Virus record (IMG/VR): IMGVR_UViG_3300021364_000173
Coordinates: 1 to 23,961 of that record
Source of the DNA: a virus
Length of the DNA stretch: 23,961 bases
Reading direction: 5' to 3' (one strand)
Positions 7,722 through 14,954 of this stretch are shown here, piece after piece. The translations under genes and the position numbers were made by a program. Below the pieces are notes generated by a model, which did not search any database, was not told the origin of the DNA, and was given only the letters and a program-made list of their open reading frames with translations. Numbering within the stretch: the stretch's first letter is position 1; each line of letters starts with the position of its first letter.

Positions 7722-8185
7722 ATAATTACCAAGTTTCCATTAACTGTAAGCGTAATATTAGCCGCTATTGTTAGAGGCCCATTACAACTAGCATTTTCAG
7801 TGCTTGCTATGGTTGTGTCTGTGGACATTGTTTGATCGTTTGTCTGAAACAAAGCAGTCTTCATTGTGTTTTGCGTTGTGTCATATATTGGCGCTCTAAT
7901 GCTGCTTTGGAATGTGCCGCCTTGTGACAGGCTAGGGGCATCTGCAACGCTAAAGGTGTTGTGGCATGTTATGGTTATTTCGTCATCTAACGCAGCCGCC
8001 GTACCTAGAACAACGGTAGTACCTGAACTTGCCGTATAGTCCGATGGCTGTAGCAATATTCCGTTCTGATGGACTTCAACTTGCCCCACATTATATACCG
8101 CATTGAACGTGCTTTGGGATGCAGTTGCGGTATACGTGTAAACCCTTCTTGTACCTTCGGTTAGTGTCTGTCCAATGTATGCCAT
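7718..8185 (-). CDS. Tail-fibre attachment protein, MAYIG family (155 aa)
   Basis: The first ~90 residues (MAYIGQTLTEGTRRVYTYTA, VEVHQNGILLQPSDYTASSG, DDEITITCHNTFSV) match the N-terminal module of the 334-residue fibre at 4390-5394 and of many marine phage fibres. That module is thought to attach to the tail. The rest (APIYDTTQNTMKTALFQTNDQTMS, described by its blocks, then ANITLTVNGNLVII) is a short beta-structured end that resembles repeated surface-protein strands. It lacks a C1q head, so it may be an adaptor that works with separately encoded heads. It has AGGA before ATG 8185. The stop overlaps the next start as ATGA. Confidence 0.75.
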   Translation of the reverse strand: MAYIGQTLTEGTRRVYTYTATASQSTFNAVYNVGQVEVHQNGILLQPSDYTASSGTTVVLGTAAALDDEITITCHNTFSVADAPSLSQGGTFQSSIRAPIYDTTQNTMKTALFQTNDQTMSTDTTIASTENASCNGPLTIAANITLTVNGNLVII

Positions 8186-8194
8186 GTCTGTGTC

Positions 8195-8854
8195 CTAACC
8201 TAGTAAACGTCCACTAAAATGATTTTCGTGAGCATACATACTGAAACTCCCAGTGCTTCTATCACTTGTTACTAATTTAAAAGTGTCATTGGCATTTAAA
8301 TAGACAACTTCGGTATAATCTACTTGCGTATGACCACCGCCGTTACCTGTCTGTTCATACCTGTTTCTTACAGAGCTGTTCACATAGCTGTATAAATCGA
8401 AATATTCACTTGTATCAAAAGGATAGTAAAGGGCTTTATGGGTAAATATGTATTGACCTGCGACTGGAGCAGTGAAAATTCCGTTTGAGCTGTTGTATGA
8501 ATTAGACTGGTTACTTCTTACTTCATTGAAAACTAATGTAGTAGTGCCAGAGATTGATTGGCTAGAAGTTCTTTTTGCATTAAAAGCTGGCTGATAAGGC
8601 GTTGTAACACGGCCTGAACTGTCTATAGACATCTTTGTTGTGTTATTATTAACTTGGTCAAAGTTTAGAGAATTAGTATTCTGGTCTATTCTCAAACCAT
8701 AAGACACAGTTGTATCGCTTGGGTGAATAGTTAAGGCAGCATCCCCTGCCGTATTACTCCTAGCTCTTCTAACAAGTAATTCACCTGTCATGCTATCGCC
8801 AGAGGTGTTTACAAATCGTGTTTCACCAGTAGCTAAATCTTTAGACTTCCCCAT
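8195..8854 (-). CDS. Tail-fibre protein with C1q-like head (219 aa)
   Basis: It opens MGKSKDLATGETRFVNTSGD with the shaft motif RFVNTSGDSMTGELLV, then a short shaft (LRIDQNTNSLNFDQVNNN, MSIDSSGRVTTPYQPAF) and a C1q/TNF-like head of about 120 residues (YNSSNGIFTAPVAGQYIFTH, YTEVVYLNANDTFKLV, ENHFSGRLLG at the end). Shaft and head resemble the product of 4390-5394, while the N-terminal anchor differs. This indicates module exchange within the operon. ATG 8854 directly follows the upstream TAG, with GGAG nine bases before. It probably acts in host recognition. Confidence 0.85.
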   Translation of the reverse strand: MGKSKDLATGETRFVNTSGDSMTGELLVRRARSNTAGDAALTIHPSDTTVSYGLRIDQNTNSLNFDQVNNNTTKMSIDSSGRVTTPYQPAFNAKRTSSQSISGTTTLVFNEVRSNQSNSYNSSNGIFTAPVAGQYIFTHKALYYPFDTSEYFDLYSYVNSSVRNRYEQTGNGGGHTQVDYTEVVYLNANDTFKLVTSDRSTGSFSMYAHENHFSGRLLG

Positions 8855-9187
8855 CTAGGTGATCTCCAAAATACTCATAATAACATCACAACTACTAGCC
8901 GCGCTGGACGTAACTTTTACGCTGTCACCAGTTTCCATAACTACTTTTTGATCACCACCAACTACGACCAGGCTTCCACCACTAGGCACGGTTGCAGTCT
9001 TAACCATAAAGTGATCATTAGACCCATCATTTAGCGCCACATCTACTGTAATCGCTGTTGTCGTACTGTTAGAACAAGTAAGTCCAATGATGGTGGTTTG
9101 CGTAGAAGCCGCCACCGTGTAACTGCCTACAGTAGCCGCAGATGTTCCTATGTTTCTGCTTAGTTTTCTTTTAAACGTGTTTGCCAT
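8855..9187 (-). CDS. Small conserved virion-type protein (110 aa)
   Basis: This beta-rich, Ser/Thr/Val-rich protein opens MANTFKRKLSRNIGTSAATVG, followed by YTVAASTQTTIIGLTCSN, VDVALNDGS, TATVPSGGSLVVVGGDQKV, LETGDSVKVTSS (as METGDSVKV) and VIMSILEIT. Proteins of this kind occur in many marine phages between adaptor and fibre genes and look like a single beta-sandwich domain suited to decoration or the tail surface. No function is proven. It has AGGA before ATG 9187 and abuts the next fibre gene. Confidence 0.7.
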   Translation of the reverse strand: MANTFKRKLSRNIGTSAATVGSYTVAASTQTTIIGLTCSNSTTTAITVDVALNDGSNDHFMVKTATVPSGGSLVVVGGDQKVVMETGDSVKVTSSAASSCDVIMSILEIT

Positions 9188-9190
9188 TTT

Positions 9191-9529
9191 CTATCCTAAC
9201 GCAATCGCCATAGCTACTGGAACCGCCGCACGAGCATCAAAGTCATCCGCCGCCAAAGTAATAAAAACCGTTGATGTACCAGAAAGATTTAACAAAGAAC
9301 CAGTTGAGCTAGACGTTAAAGTTCTGCTTAGAGTTGTGCCACTATGCGTATATGTACCAGTGCCAATTTCATAGTCATTTCCGCTCTCGATAACGTAACG
9401 CACACTGTCACCATCACTTACACCGCCATTTGCAAAAGTCCTAAAACCAGTAACAGCATTGCCCAACGTAATCGTGCCTGTGCCTGTCGTAGTCGTTGTG
9501 ACCTTTACTCTGTCTGCTACTTTAACCAT
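9191..9529 (-). CDS. Small conserved virion-type protein (112 aa)
   Basis: The sequence is beta-rich: [20 protein letters not shown], then [59 protein letters not shown] and FITLAADD. The order '[18 protein letters not shown]...FxxF...GxxVRYxIE...WExGxGxY...LxRT...SSSxG..LNLSGT..VFxT' is a pattern I recognise from tail-operon proteins in marine phages and prophages, usually annotated only as structural or hypothetical. It lies in the block of three small beta proteins after the adaptor gene, which suggests a place at the tail surface or fibre base. Confidence 0.75.
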   Translation of the reverse strand: MVKVADRVKVTTTTTGTGTITLGNAVTGFRTFANGGVSDGDSVRYVIESGNDYEIGTGTYTHSGTTLSRTLTSSSTGSLLNLSGTSTVFITLAADDFDARAAVPVAMAIALG

Positions 9530-9532
9530 CTA

Positions 9533-9904
9533 CTAGCTCGGATCTGGTATGCCTATATCTAACGCAGATATATCAAATAAGTTACCGCTGTTGACGGACT
9601 GAGAAGCGTTCAAAGCGCCTGTTACTAACAACCTACTATTTCCTGTATCTGTAATTGCAAAATGTGTTGCTGTTCCTGTGCCAGTAACAGAAGCATCGCT
9701 GATTGCCGCCAAAGTGACCTTACGTCCTCCGCCAGTCCTGTCGGCTGGTGAACCTATGCTAATGCTTGTTGTATTGCCTAGCGTATAGGTTGATGTGGCC
9801 TCTGCATATGTTGTTGCTTCTTGGCTTGTTATGTCAAATCTGTTGGCCTCTGTGTCCAAAACGGTCAATCCGTTATCCAGTATTCTGTCTGCTATACTTG
9901 CCAT
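9533..9904 (-). CDS. Small conserved virion-type protein (123 aa)
   Basis: It opens MASIADRILDNGLTVLDTEA, followed by ITSQEATTYAEATSTYTLGN, PADRTGGGRKVTLAAISDAS, ATHFAITDTGNSRLLVTGAL and SGNLFDISALDIGIPDPS. This whole pattern is a recurring small protein placed right after the head-tail adaptor gene in marine phages, with no assigned function. It is beta-rich, lacks hydrophobic segments, and ends in Pro-Asp-Pro-Ser. ATG 9904 overlaps the adaptor's TAA (TAATG), so its translation is coupled to that of the adaptor. Confidence 0.75.
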   Translation of the reverse strand: MASIADRILDNGLTVLDTEANRFDITSQEATTYAEATSTYTLGNTTSISIGSPADRTGGGRKVTLAAISDASVTGTGTATHFAITDTGNSRLLVTGALNASQSVNSGNLFDISALDIGIPDPS

Positions 9905-10524
9905 TAGTAACTCCTTATCCTAATTCTGCGTCCTGCACCGCCAGTTTTTGATCTTTCACTTTCGCTATTTATATCACCAATTGCTTTTTCATACAATGCC
10001 GCCCAGGAAGCCATCCTTGCATCATCTTGTAGATATGGCGCTGAGTGTATTAATGATCCATATAAATAAGCATCTGGGTAATTTGTTAAAACCCAATTAG
10101 ATGTCGTTTGTGCGTTTAAGGGATCTATTGTTTCGTAGTATAACATTTCTAAAGTATAAGTTGCATCTGGCGTTGGATGCACCTCTATAGAACCATCTAA
10201 AATTGTATATGATGTTGGCCTGCCCACTGCATCATTGTTAGCATCTCTTAATTTAGAAATCTCTAATGCACTTGTTTGCTCTAGCACTGAAGTATCTGTT
10301 GCTGTTATTACAAATCTAATTGGCTGCAAAAAATCGCTAGGAAGACTTGTATACTGAGTGTCTAATTGCGCTGTAGCACGTTTTTCCATACGCCAATGCC
10401 GCAACTCCCTGTTCATTTTAGTTTCCGCCAACTTTACAAAATCAGGTATAACTGCGGTCAAATCATCTCTGTTGAGAAAATCAGCAATACTTGCTTTTAA
10501 CTCGTCAAATGTTGTCAGTGCCAT
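9904..10524 (-). CDS. Probable head-to-tail adaptor protein (206 aa)
   Basis: The N-terminal half is helical (FDELKASIADFLNRDDLTAV, PDFVKLAETKMNRELRHWRM). It continues with LPSDFLQPIRFVI, SYTILDGSIEVHPTPDATYT, LEMLYYETIDPL, and then YPDAYLYGSLIHSAPYLQDD with a last helix, WAALYEKAIGDIN. This arrangement matches the adaptor protein that docks beneath the portal in short-tailed phages such as SU10, with a P22 gp4-like role. The motifs 'NRELRHWRME' and 'YPDAYLYGSL' are the best evidence. AAAGGA lies eight bases before ATG 10524, inside the preceding 53-residue gene, which overlaps it by 20 bp. A portal gene would be expected nearby but is not found in this window. Confidence 0.7.
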   Translation of the reverse strand: MALTTFDELKASIADFLNRDDLTAVIPDFVKLAETKMNRELRHWRMEKRATAQLDTQYTSLPSDFLQPIRFVITATDTSVLEQTSALEISKLRDANNDAVGRPTSYTILDGSIEVHPTPDATYTLEMLYYETIDPLNAQTTSNWVLTNYPDAYLYGSLIHSAPYLQDDARMASWAALYEKAIGDINSESERSKTGGAGRRIRIRSY

Positions 10525-10666
10525 CAGTGTAATCCTTTACTTTTACACGATAAAACTTTTGCATTGTATCGGTTTCATATTCTTTAATAATCTCAACTTT
10601 ATATTTTTCGTAGCCAGACATAAAACCTAGACCAATGTCATCTACATCCATTTCATATTCTGTCAT
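10505..10666 (-). CDS. Small acidic protein between effector-like gene and adaptor (53 aa)
   Basis: I read this short gene directly. ATG 10666 overlaps the upstream TGA (10663-10665) as ATGA, and the frame runs 53 codons to TGA 10505-10507, overlapping the adaptor start by 20 bp. The protein is charged: MTEYEMDVDDIGLGFMSGYE, followed by KYKVEIIKEYETDTMQKFYR and VKVKDYTDG. It has no hydrophobic segment and no family I can name. The two overlaps and the acidic, non-repetitive sequence favour a real gene. It could be a small partner of the adaptor or of the preceding ART-like protein. Confidence 0.65.
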   Translation of the reverse strand: MTEYEMDVDDIGLGFMSGYEKYKVEIIKEYETDTMQKFYRVKVKDYTDGTDNI

Positions 10667-11247
10667 TTGCCTGCCTTTTTCAAATATTCGAGCAAATCTC
10701 CTACTGATCCATCTCGCCTGCTCACGTCCATTGGTATTACTTTTTGAAACTGAGTATACACATTCGGACGGTATTTTCTATTACTTAATCCCAAAAACCC
10801 AAAATCTTTTGCATATTTCATAGCTCTGTTTGTAGCTAATCTGTTTATTTCCATTGGATTTAATTTTGTATCATACTTTGCAGCTAAGTCTTTTACTTCC
10901 TCCAGGGCTATAGGAAAAAACCTATCTATGTCCTCTGTAATATCATAAAAACCTTCTACTGGCTCTTGAGTATAATGGATATAATCACCTAGCCCCATTT
11001 CTGGACTATAACTTTCATCACCAAAATAACTTTGTGGTGGATATTCTTGTAAGACAACCTCTGGTTGTTCATTCATTCTTGTCAAACGAGTTCCGTAACT
11101 TAATTCTCTTTCTTGCCCTCTAATATTTGGATTTGTCAAAAATTTGTCAGGATCAATAACTTCAAGCGGTTCGTCAGAATAATGGAAAAGGTCTAATAAT
11201 CCTCTAGCTACCCTTCCAATAGTATTTAACCCCCTTCTAGCCATCAT
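10663..11247 (-). CDS. ART-like virion-associated protein (about 193 aa)
   Basis: After an N-terminal segment (MARRGLNTIGRVARGLLDLF in the second-Met numbering), residues 20-35 read FHYSDEPLEVIDPDKF. Then come RGQERELSYG, YFGDESYSPEMGLGDYIHYT and GFYDITED. The order 'HYS..xLxxxDPxxxG..GxE..R...Y......PExGLG.xxxxx....YD' is one I recognise from ADP-ribosyltransferase-like and toxin-like proteins of phages and polyvalent proteins. It probably places H21-Y22-S23 at the start of the fold. The N-terminal segment closely resembles that of 12542-13558, which points to a shared targeting or packaging signal. Two start codons are possible (11247 as ATGA overlap, 11244). Catalysis is not demonstrable from sequence. 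Confidence 0.6.
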   Translation of the reverse strand: MMARRGLNTIGRVARGLLDLFHYSDEPLEVIDPDKFLTNPNIRGQERELSYGTRLTRMNEQPEVVLQEYPPQSYFGDESYSPEMGLGDYIHYTQEPVEGFYDITEDIDRFFPIALEEVKDLAAKYDTKLNPMEINRLATNRAMKYAKDFGFLGLSNRKYRPNVYTQFQKVIPMDVSRRDGSVGDLLEYLKKAGK

Positions 11248-12542
11248 TTATTCCAATTTTTTATGATTTCTTCTAATTCTTTAAGCTCTAATCCATCTGG
11301 CATACCCATAGGATCTGATGCCCAATCAGGCAATAAACCTACCTTTTGGTCTGCATAGATAGTATCAGCACCGCTTGCCGCTCTGTTTTGGTCTGCGAAT
11401 GGCCCAAAGTTTACAAAGCTATTTTGGCCTCTTGTTTCTGTTGTCATAGCTCCTCGCGCCTCTGGGCTAAACATACGGCTATGTTGCAACCAGGCTCGTT
11501 CTTCGCCTTTGCTTCTAAATTGTGGGTTTCCTGAACCTAAATGACCAAACATATCATGGACAACTCTAAAAGCATCATTTGCTACTGCGTCTTCTTTGTC
11601 ACCTACAGTACCAACTTTTGTAAGTAAAGGATTTGCCGAAGCGTCAAAGTTAGGATTGCTGCCGTAACCAAAATCTGTAGGAAACACTGTCAAGTTTTTA
11701 TTTTCTACTACATCTTTAAAACCCAATGCTGGGGAAGAAGCATATGGATCTTCCATACCTGGCTTGAGAAACGTAAAGTTTATGCCTGTATCTTTCAACG
11801 CATTGTATTGCGCCATTGTCTCTTCAATTAACGCCTCATAAGCTTTTTTTACTTTTGGATCATCTGGATTGTTTTGCATCTTTTCATATGCAGCAGCTAT
11901 AAGTTTAGCTCGTTTCTCATCTTGATCTGGATAACGTAGATAGTCAGGCACATCTATGCCTTGATCTTTTAAGTATTTTTCTTCAGCAGCCTTTACTTGC
12001 GCAATGTCTCTTGATGAATACCTTTCATCATCTATTCTTACCGCAGCAGGCTTACCTGGCCTTGACAACATATTGACATCAGGGTTTGTTTCTAGTGTTT
12101 CGCCAAGAAGGTAGGGTCTAGCCTTTTTAGCCATACCAGCAAACTCTCCTACTTTTTGCGCCACTCCTGCATATGGAGCTACAAACATATCTACAGGAGC
12201 TTCCAAACCAAACGCCAACAAGTCTCTGTTCAATCTATCGCTAGAACTTTCGCTCATGCCTAGTTTTTCTAATTCATTAGAAACAACTCCTGACGCACCA
12301 CCTACCGCCGCCTCAAGACCTGGCGCTAATCCTTGCAAAGCCCTCAAACCCTTACCAAGTGGGCTTAGATACAGCATATCTTGCATGATAGCATTTTTAT
12401 TTGTTGTCGATCTATTAACATTTGGTGGTTGCATAATGTCTACAAGCTCTTGCATTGCATCATTAAACACTTGACCACCTTTAGTTTCTGAGAAACCTCT
12501 GGTATTCCTATCTCTAGTTATAAAATCCCAAATGGACGCCAT
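11244..12542 (-). CDS. Polyvalent-protein-type domain protein with HDxxGH motif (432 aa)
   Basis: Residues 1-45 contain TRGFSETKGGQVFNDAMQ. Residues about 55-150 form an amphipathic, Ala/Gly-rich helical stretch. From about residue 170 comes a globular domain with RLIAAAYEKM-like helices (KLIAAAYEKMQNNPDDPKV), MAQYNALKDTGINF and VFPTDFGYG. It then shows a highly conserved-looking core: DAFRVVHDMFGHLGSG, GEERAWLQHSRMFSPEAR and TTETRGQNSFVNFGP. Similar cores occur in large polyvalent proteins and in marine phage genomes beside ART domains. The His/Asp-rich VHDxFGH and the GExxAWxxH motifs could bind a metal, which would suit a peptidase or hydrolase; this is inference. The gene is coupled at both ends (TAATG, ATGA). 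Confidence 0.65.
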   Translation of the reverse strand: MASIWDFITRDRNTRGFSETKGGQVFNDAMQELVDIMQPPNVNRSTTNKNAIMQDMLYLSPLGKGLRALQGLAPGLEAAVGGASGVVSNELEKLGMSESSSDRLNRDLLAFGLEAPVDMFVAPYAGVAQKVGEFAGMAKKARPYLLGETLETNPDVNMLSRPGKPAAVRIDDERYSSRDIAQVKAAEEKYLKDQGIDVPDYLRYPDQDEKRAKLIAAAYEKMQNNPDDPKVKKAYEALIEETMAQYNALKDTGINFTFLKPGMEDPYASSPALGFKDVVENKNLTVFPTDFGYGSNPNFDASANPLLTKVGTVGDKEDAVANDAFRVVHDMFGHLGSGNPQFRSKGEERAWLQHSRMFSPEARGAMTTETRGQNSFVNFGPFADQNRAASGADTIYADQKVGLLPDWASDPMGMPDGLELKELEEIIKNWNK

Positions 12543-13558
12543 TATGAACCCAGACCTGATAAGTATTCTTCTATTTCTTCTTTTGTTACGTCAGGTTTCT
12601 GTAGTAGTTGCGCCATTCCTACACTAGCTGGCACTACTGATGCTGATATATTTCTTAAATGTGCGAACTCTGGGTCAAATCTAGCAAACGGACTTCTTAT
12701 TCTATTTCCTTTTTGCACCAAAACATCCGTAGCTGGTTTTCTTGATTGATCTTGAATTGCTTCATTATATTCTTTAAGTTTTGCTATTTCATCAGAACTC
12801 ATTCTTTCTAAAACATCTTTGTCTAATGGTGTGCCAGTAGGCGTTTGTGGGCCTCTATCTAATACATTAAACAATGTTACCGTTTCTAAATTTTCTTTAG
12901 GCATATTCCTAGAAATATTGTCTGTACTTGTATAAAATTTTTTACTTGCATCTGGATAAAATGCGCTTGGCATTACGTCTATTAGGTTTTCTTCACTCTC
13001 ATAAATACCTTTTGTTGGATTATATCCTGTCGGTGATTTGTAAGGTATAGAAAAATACGAATTGCTCATCGTATCAACCATTGGGTCATTTACATCTTTT
13101 TTGACTAACAAAGGATAAATTTGATTATTTGGTGTTTGGTTTCCTACTTTTGCATAACTCGCAGCAACAGCAGGATTATCTGTCATAAAAACTGTACCAT
13201 CGCTTCCACTAATAGGAACTAAACTTGGGCGATCATCAAAAGCTTTAATGTCTGATCTTTGATAACTACTTGGTATTTCGTCATGTGCGCCATGATACAA
13301 CATTGTGTCTGTATCAAAACCCATATCTCTAGCTCTTTGCATCCTAGCTTCAGTGGACATATCAAGTGGTGTGTTTTTAGCTAAATAATCTGGGTCAGCT
13401 AACGCCATCATTTCATCTGTTATTTCATCTGCTTGCCCTGCTGCTCTTTTGGCTAATATATATTTTGACATTTGTTCTGCCGCATCGTCTTTGCCTGACA
13501 GCAAATCTAAAATACCTTTCGCCAACCTAGAAGCTGTGTCTATACCCCTACGAGCCAT
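12542..13558 (-). CDS. ADP-ribosyltransferase-like (ART-PolyVal type) protein (338 aa)
   Basis: I choose ATG 13558, which overlaps the upstream TAA as TAATG; a GTG two codons earlier is less likely. The N-terminus MARRGIDTASRLAKGILDLL resembles that of the 193-residue ART-like protein. Residues 65-90 read PLDMSTEARMQRARDMGFDT followed by TMLYHG. Then come SDGTVFMTDNPAVAASYAKV (~119-138), YPLLVKKDVNDP, and near the C-terminus the KGNRIRSPFARFDPEF block. 'LYHG...F.T..P..A..YA...IRSxFAxFDP' is the usual signature of ART-like domains in phage polyvalent proteins. Such proteins may modify host targets with NAD+ as donor after injection. The catalytic glutamate cannot be assigned by eye. Confidence 0.75.
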   Translation of the reverse strand: MARRGIDTASRLAKGILDLLSGKDDAAEQMSKYILAKRAAGQADEITDEMMALADPDYLAKNTPLDMSTEARMQRARDMGFDTDTMLYHGAHDEIPSSYQRSDIKAFDDRPSLVPISGSDGTVFMTDNPAVAASYAKVGNQTPNNQIYPLLVKKDVNDPMVDTMSNSYFSIPYKSPTGYNPTKGIYESEENLIDVMPSAFYPDASKKFYTSTDNISRNMPKENLETVTLFNVLDRGPQTPTGTPLDKDVLERMSSDEIAKLKEYNEAIQDQSRKPATDVLVQKGNRIRSPFARFDPEFAHLRNISASVVPASVGMAQLLQKPDVTKEEIEEYLSGLGS

Positions 13559-13827
13559 TACCACTTCACCTTATTAGCCCAATATGCTGCTGACATCTTG
13601 CCTTTAGCTATATTCTTTGCATGACGTGCCTTGAATGACTTAGCTCGTTTAGTCATTTTTTTATCACCTGTTTTGCCTTGCTGACCAAAGCGAATAGTTT
13701 TGATTTTGCTACCTTCTTTAGCAACAACCACATGTGATTTAGTCGGGTGGTTTGGCGTTCTTTTTGGTTTGTTGTAACCACTAACACCAGCACGTTTGAG
13801 GCGGCTATCTTTTTTCTTTTCACTCAT
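13558..13827 (-). CDS. DUF6321-like basic phage protein (89 aa)
   Basis: This is a strongly basic 89-residue protein: DSRLKRAGVSGYNKPKRTPN, HPTKSHVVVAKEGSKIKTIR, FGQQGKTGDKK, then a Lys/Arg/His stretch (RAKSFKARHAKNIAKGKMSA) and AYWANKVKW at the end. I recognise this as the DUF6321-type family, common in marine and cyanobacterial phages and placed near structural genes, of unknown function. The sequence looks nucleic-acid binding or suited to internal virion packing. The stop overlaps the next ATG by 1 nt. Confidence 0.8.
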   Translation of the reverse strand: MSEKKKDSRLKRAGVSGYNKPKRTPNHPTKSHVVVAKEGSKIKTIRFGQQGKTGDKKMTKRAKSFKARHAKNIAKGKMSAAYWANKVKW

Positions 13828-14688
13828 TTATGGCCTTAGTAAATAATTTTCGTAAGCTCTTTCTATTTCTTCGTTTGTTGCTAACGGCCTCAGTTTTAAA
13901 GCTTCTCTTCTAAATTCTAAGAAACTTAAACTATCTTTTGTGTAAAAATCATCCACCGTTCCTAACATGTCTGGTAAAACATTGCTCGTTACTTTTGGAG
14001 GACTTGGCACGTTAATTGATGCAGAGTTAGGCATATATGCCGCATTAGCGGGCATACGCATGTCTGGATATCCTGTTGTTGGCACATAAGCATTACCAGG
14101 GTTCGCACCAGACCCTACATAGTTTCTTTGCGTATTTGCTGTGACTGTTGGCGTTGCCGTAGATGTCTCGTACACATATGGCGTTCTTGTGCCTTGATCT
14201 ACACCGCCTAGGTCATCTAAAAGATTACCCATTACACTAATCATACCACCACCTTGATATCGTCCACCGCTTGCTTGTGGGCCACCTCTATCTGTCATGT
14301 CTGTAAAATCTCTGTAACCTATTTGCTCTCTAGGTGTGTTTTCTTGCCCATATGGTGTTACTTTAAAAACATTACCTAAAGCTGACAACAAACCACCACC
14401 CTCATAAAATGTGCCAGAGGCGTTCATACCCCCACCATCTCGCATGTCTATGTCGGCTGGTACATACAAACCCTCTTCGGTGTAATATCCATAGCTACTA
14501 TCGCTATTGTACTGATTATAAACATCACTGCCTGGCTTTACTTTTGCAGTTGCGCCTTCACCACCACCTTTCGGCCCAGAAGTGCCAATGCGATTTTGCG
14601 GATCAGATCTGCCCATAACAGGCGAAACTTTTTTGTCCTTAACCAGATCATCTGGCCTACGTTTTGGGCGTAAAGAAATGTCAACCAT
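13828..14688 (-). CDS. Low-complexity virion-type protein with internal repeat (286 aa)
   Basis: The N-terminus is basic (VDISLRPKRRPDDLVKDKK), followed by Gly/Tyr/Asn-rich sequence. A unit of about 35 residues occurs twice: residues about 79-112 (DIDMRDGGGMNASG, FYEGGGLLSALGNVF) and about 126-158 (DFTDMTDRGGPQASG, RYQGGGMISVMGNLL). The middle is Pro/Thr/Asn-rich linker. The last ~45 residues are helical and look folded (FLEFRREALKLRPLATNEEI, ERAYENYLLRP). Proteins with 'FRDMxDxGGxxxSGxxFxGGG' units occur in marine phages near the terminase and are presumed virion or ejection proteins. The gene is coupled to the 15-residue gene by TAATG. No catalytic motif is visible. Confidence 0.65.
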   Translation of the reverse strand: MVDISLRPKRRPDDLVKDKKVSPVMGRSDPQNRIGTSGPKGGGEGATAKVKPGSDVYNQYNSDSSYGYYTEEGLYVPADIDMRDGGGMNASGTFYEGGGLLSALGNVFKVTPYGQENTPREQIGYRDFTDMTDRGGPQASGGRYQGGGMISVMGNLLDDLGGVDQGTRTPYVYETSTATPTVTANTQRNYVGSGANPGNAYVPTTGYPDMRMPANAAYMPNSASINVPSPPKVTSNVLPDMLGTVDDFYTKDSLSFLEFRREALKLRPLATNEEIERAYENYLLRP

Positions 14689-14735
14689 TACTTCTTCTTG
14701 CCGCCTTTTTTCTTACCTTTATGATAACCTGGCAT
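14688..14735 (-). CDS. Lysine-rich microprotein (15 aa)
   Basis: A 16-codon frame runs from ATG 14735 to TAA 14688-14690 and encodes MPGYHKGKKKGGKKK. Its ATG overlaps the TGA of the preceding lysine-rich gene (TGATG) and its stop overlaps the ATG of the following gene (TAATG), each by 1 nt. It therefore fills the gap between two genes exactly. Very short Lys/Gly-rich proteins with a PGYHK-like start occur in marine phage late operons. Other explanations are a reinitiation relay for translation of the next gene, or chance. Eight of its 15 residues are Lys. Confidence 0.55.
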   Translation of the reverse strand: MPGYHKGKKKGGKKK

Positions 14736-14920
14736 CACTTCTTCCCCTTTTTCTTTTTAGGTTTTTTAGCTGTTTTAGCTGCTTCTTTAAAAGCTTTAGC
14801 TGTAGGAGCGCCTTTTGTTCCTGGCTTTCTCATTTTTTCTGGCTTTTTGCCTGCTGCTTTTTGCGCTTTTATGCGCTTACGTTTAGCTTGAATATTAGCA
14901 TATAATCCACGTTTAGCCAT
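14735..14920 (-). CDS. Lysine-rich small phage protein (61 aa)
   Basis: The start is chosen at ATG 14920 because AGGAG lies six bases before it. The ATG two codons upstream would sit directly on the AGGAG. The sequence (MAKRGLYANIQAKRKRIKAQ, then KAAGKKPEKMRKPGTKGAPT and AKAFKEAAKTAKKPKKKKGKK in blocks) matches a small basic family very common beside marine phage terminase genes. Its composition suits binding to DNA or RNA, or internal virion packing, but no function is established. It is the first gene after the terminase large subunit, with about 30 bp between them. Confidence 0.8.
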   Translation of the reverse strand: MAKRGLYANIQAKRKRIKAQKAAGKKPEKMRKPGTKGAPTAKAFKEAAKTAKKPKKKKGKK

Positions 14921-14954
14921 GTGCATCTCCTATACTTAAATGCACACTAACACA

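Noticed and set aside
14582-14905. Plus-strand frame of 107 codons with Phe/Leu-rich, membrane-like sequence
   Set aside because: The hydrophobic appearance comes from lysine codons read backwards (AAG/AAA as CTT/TTT) in the lysine-rich genes.
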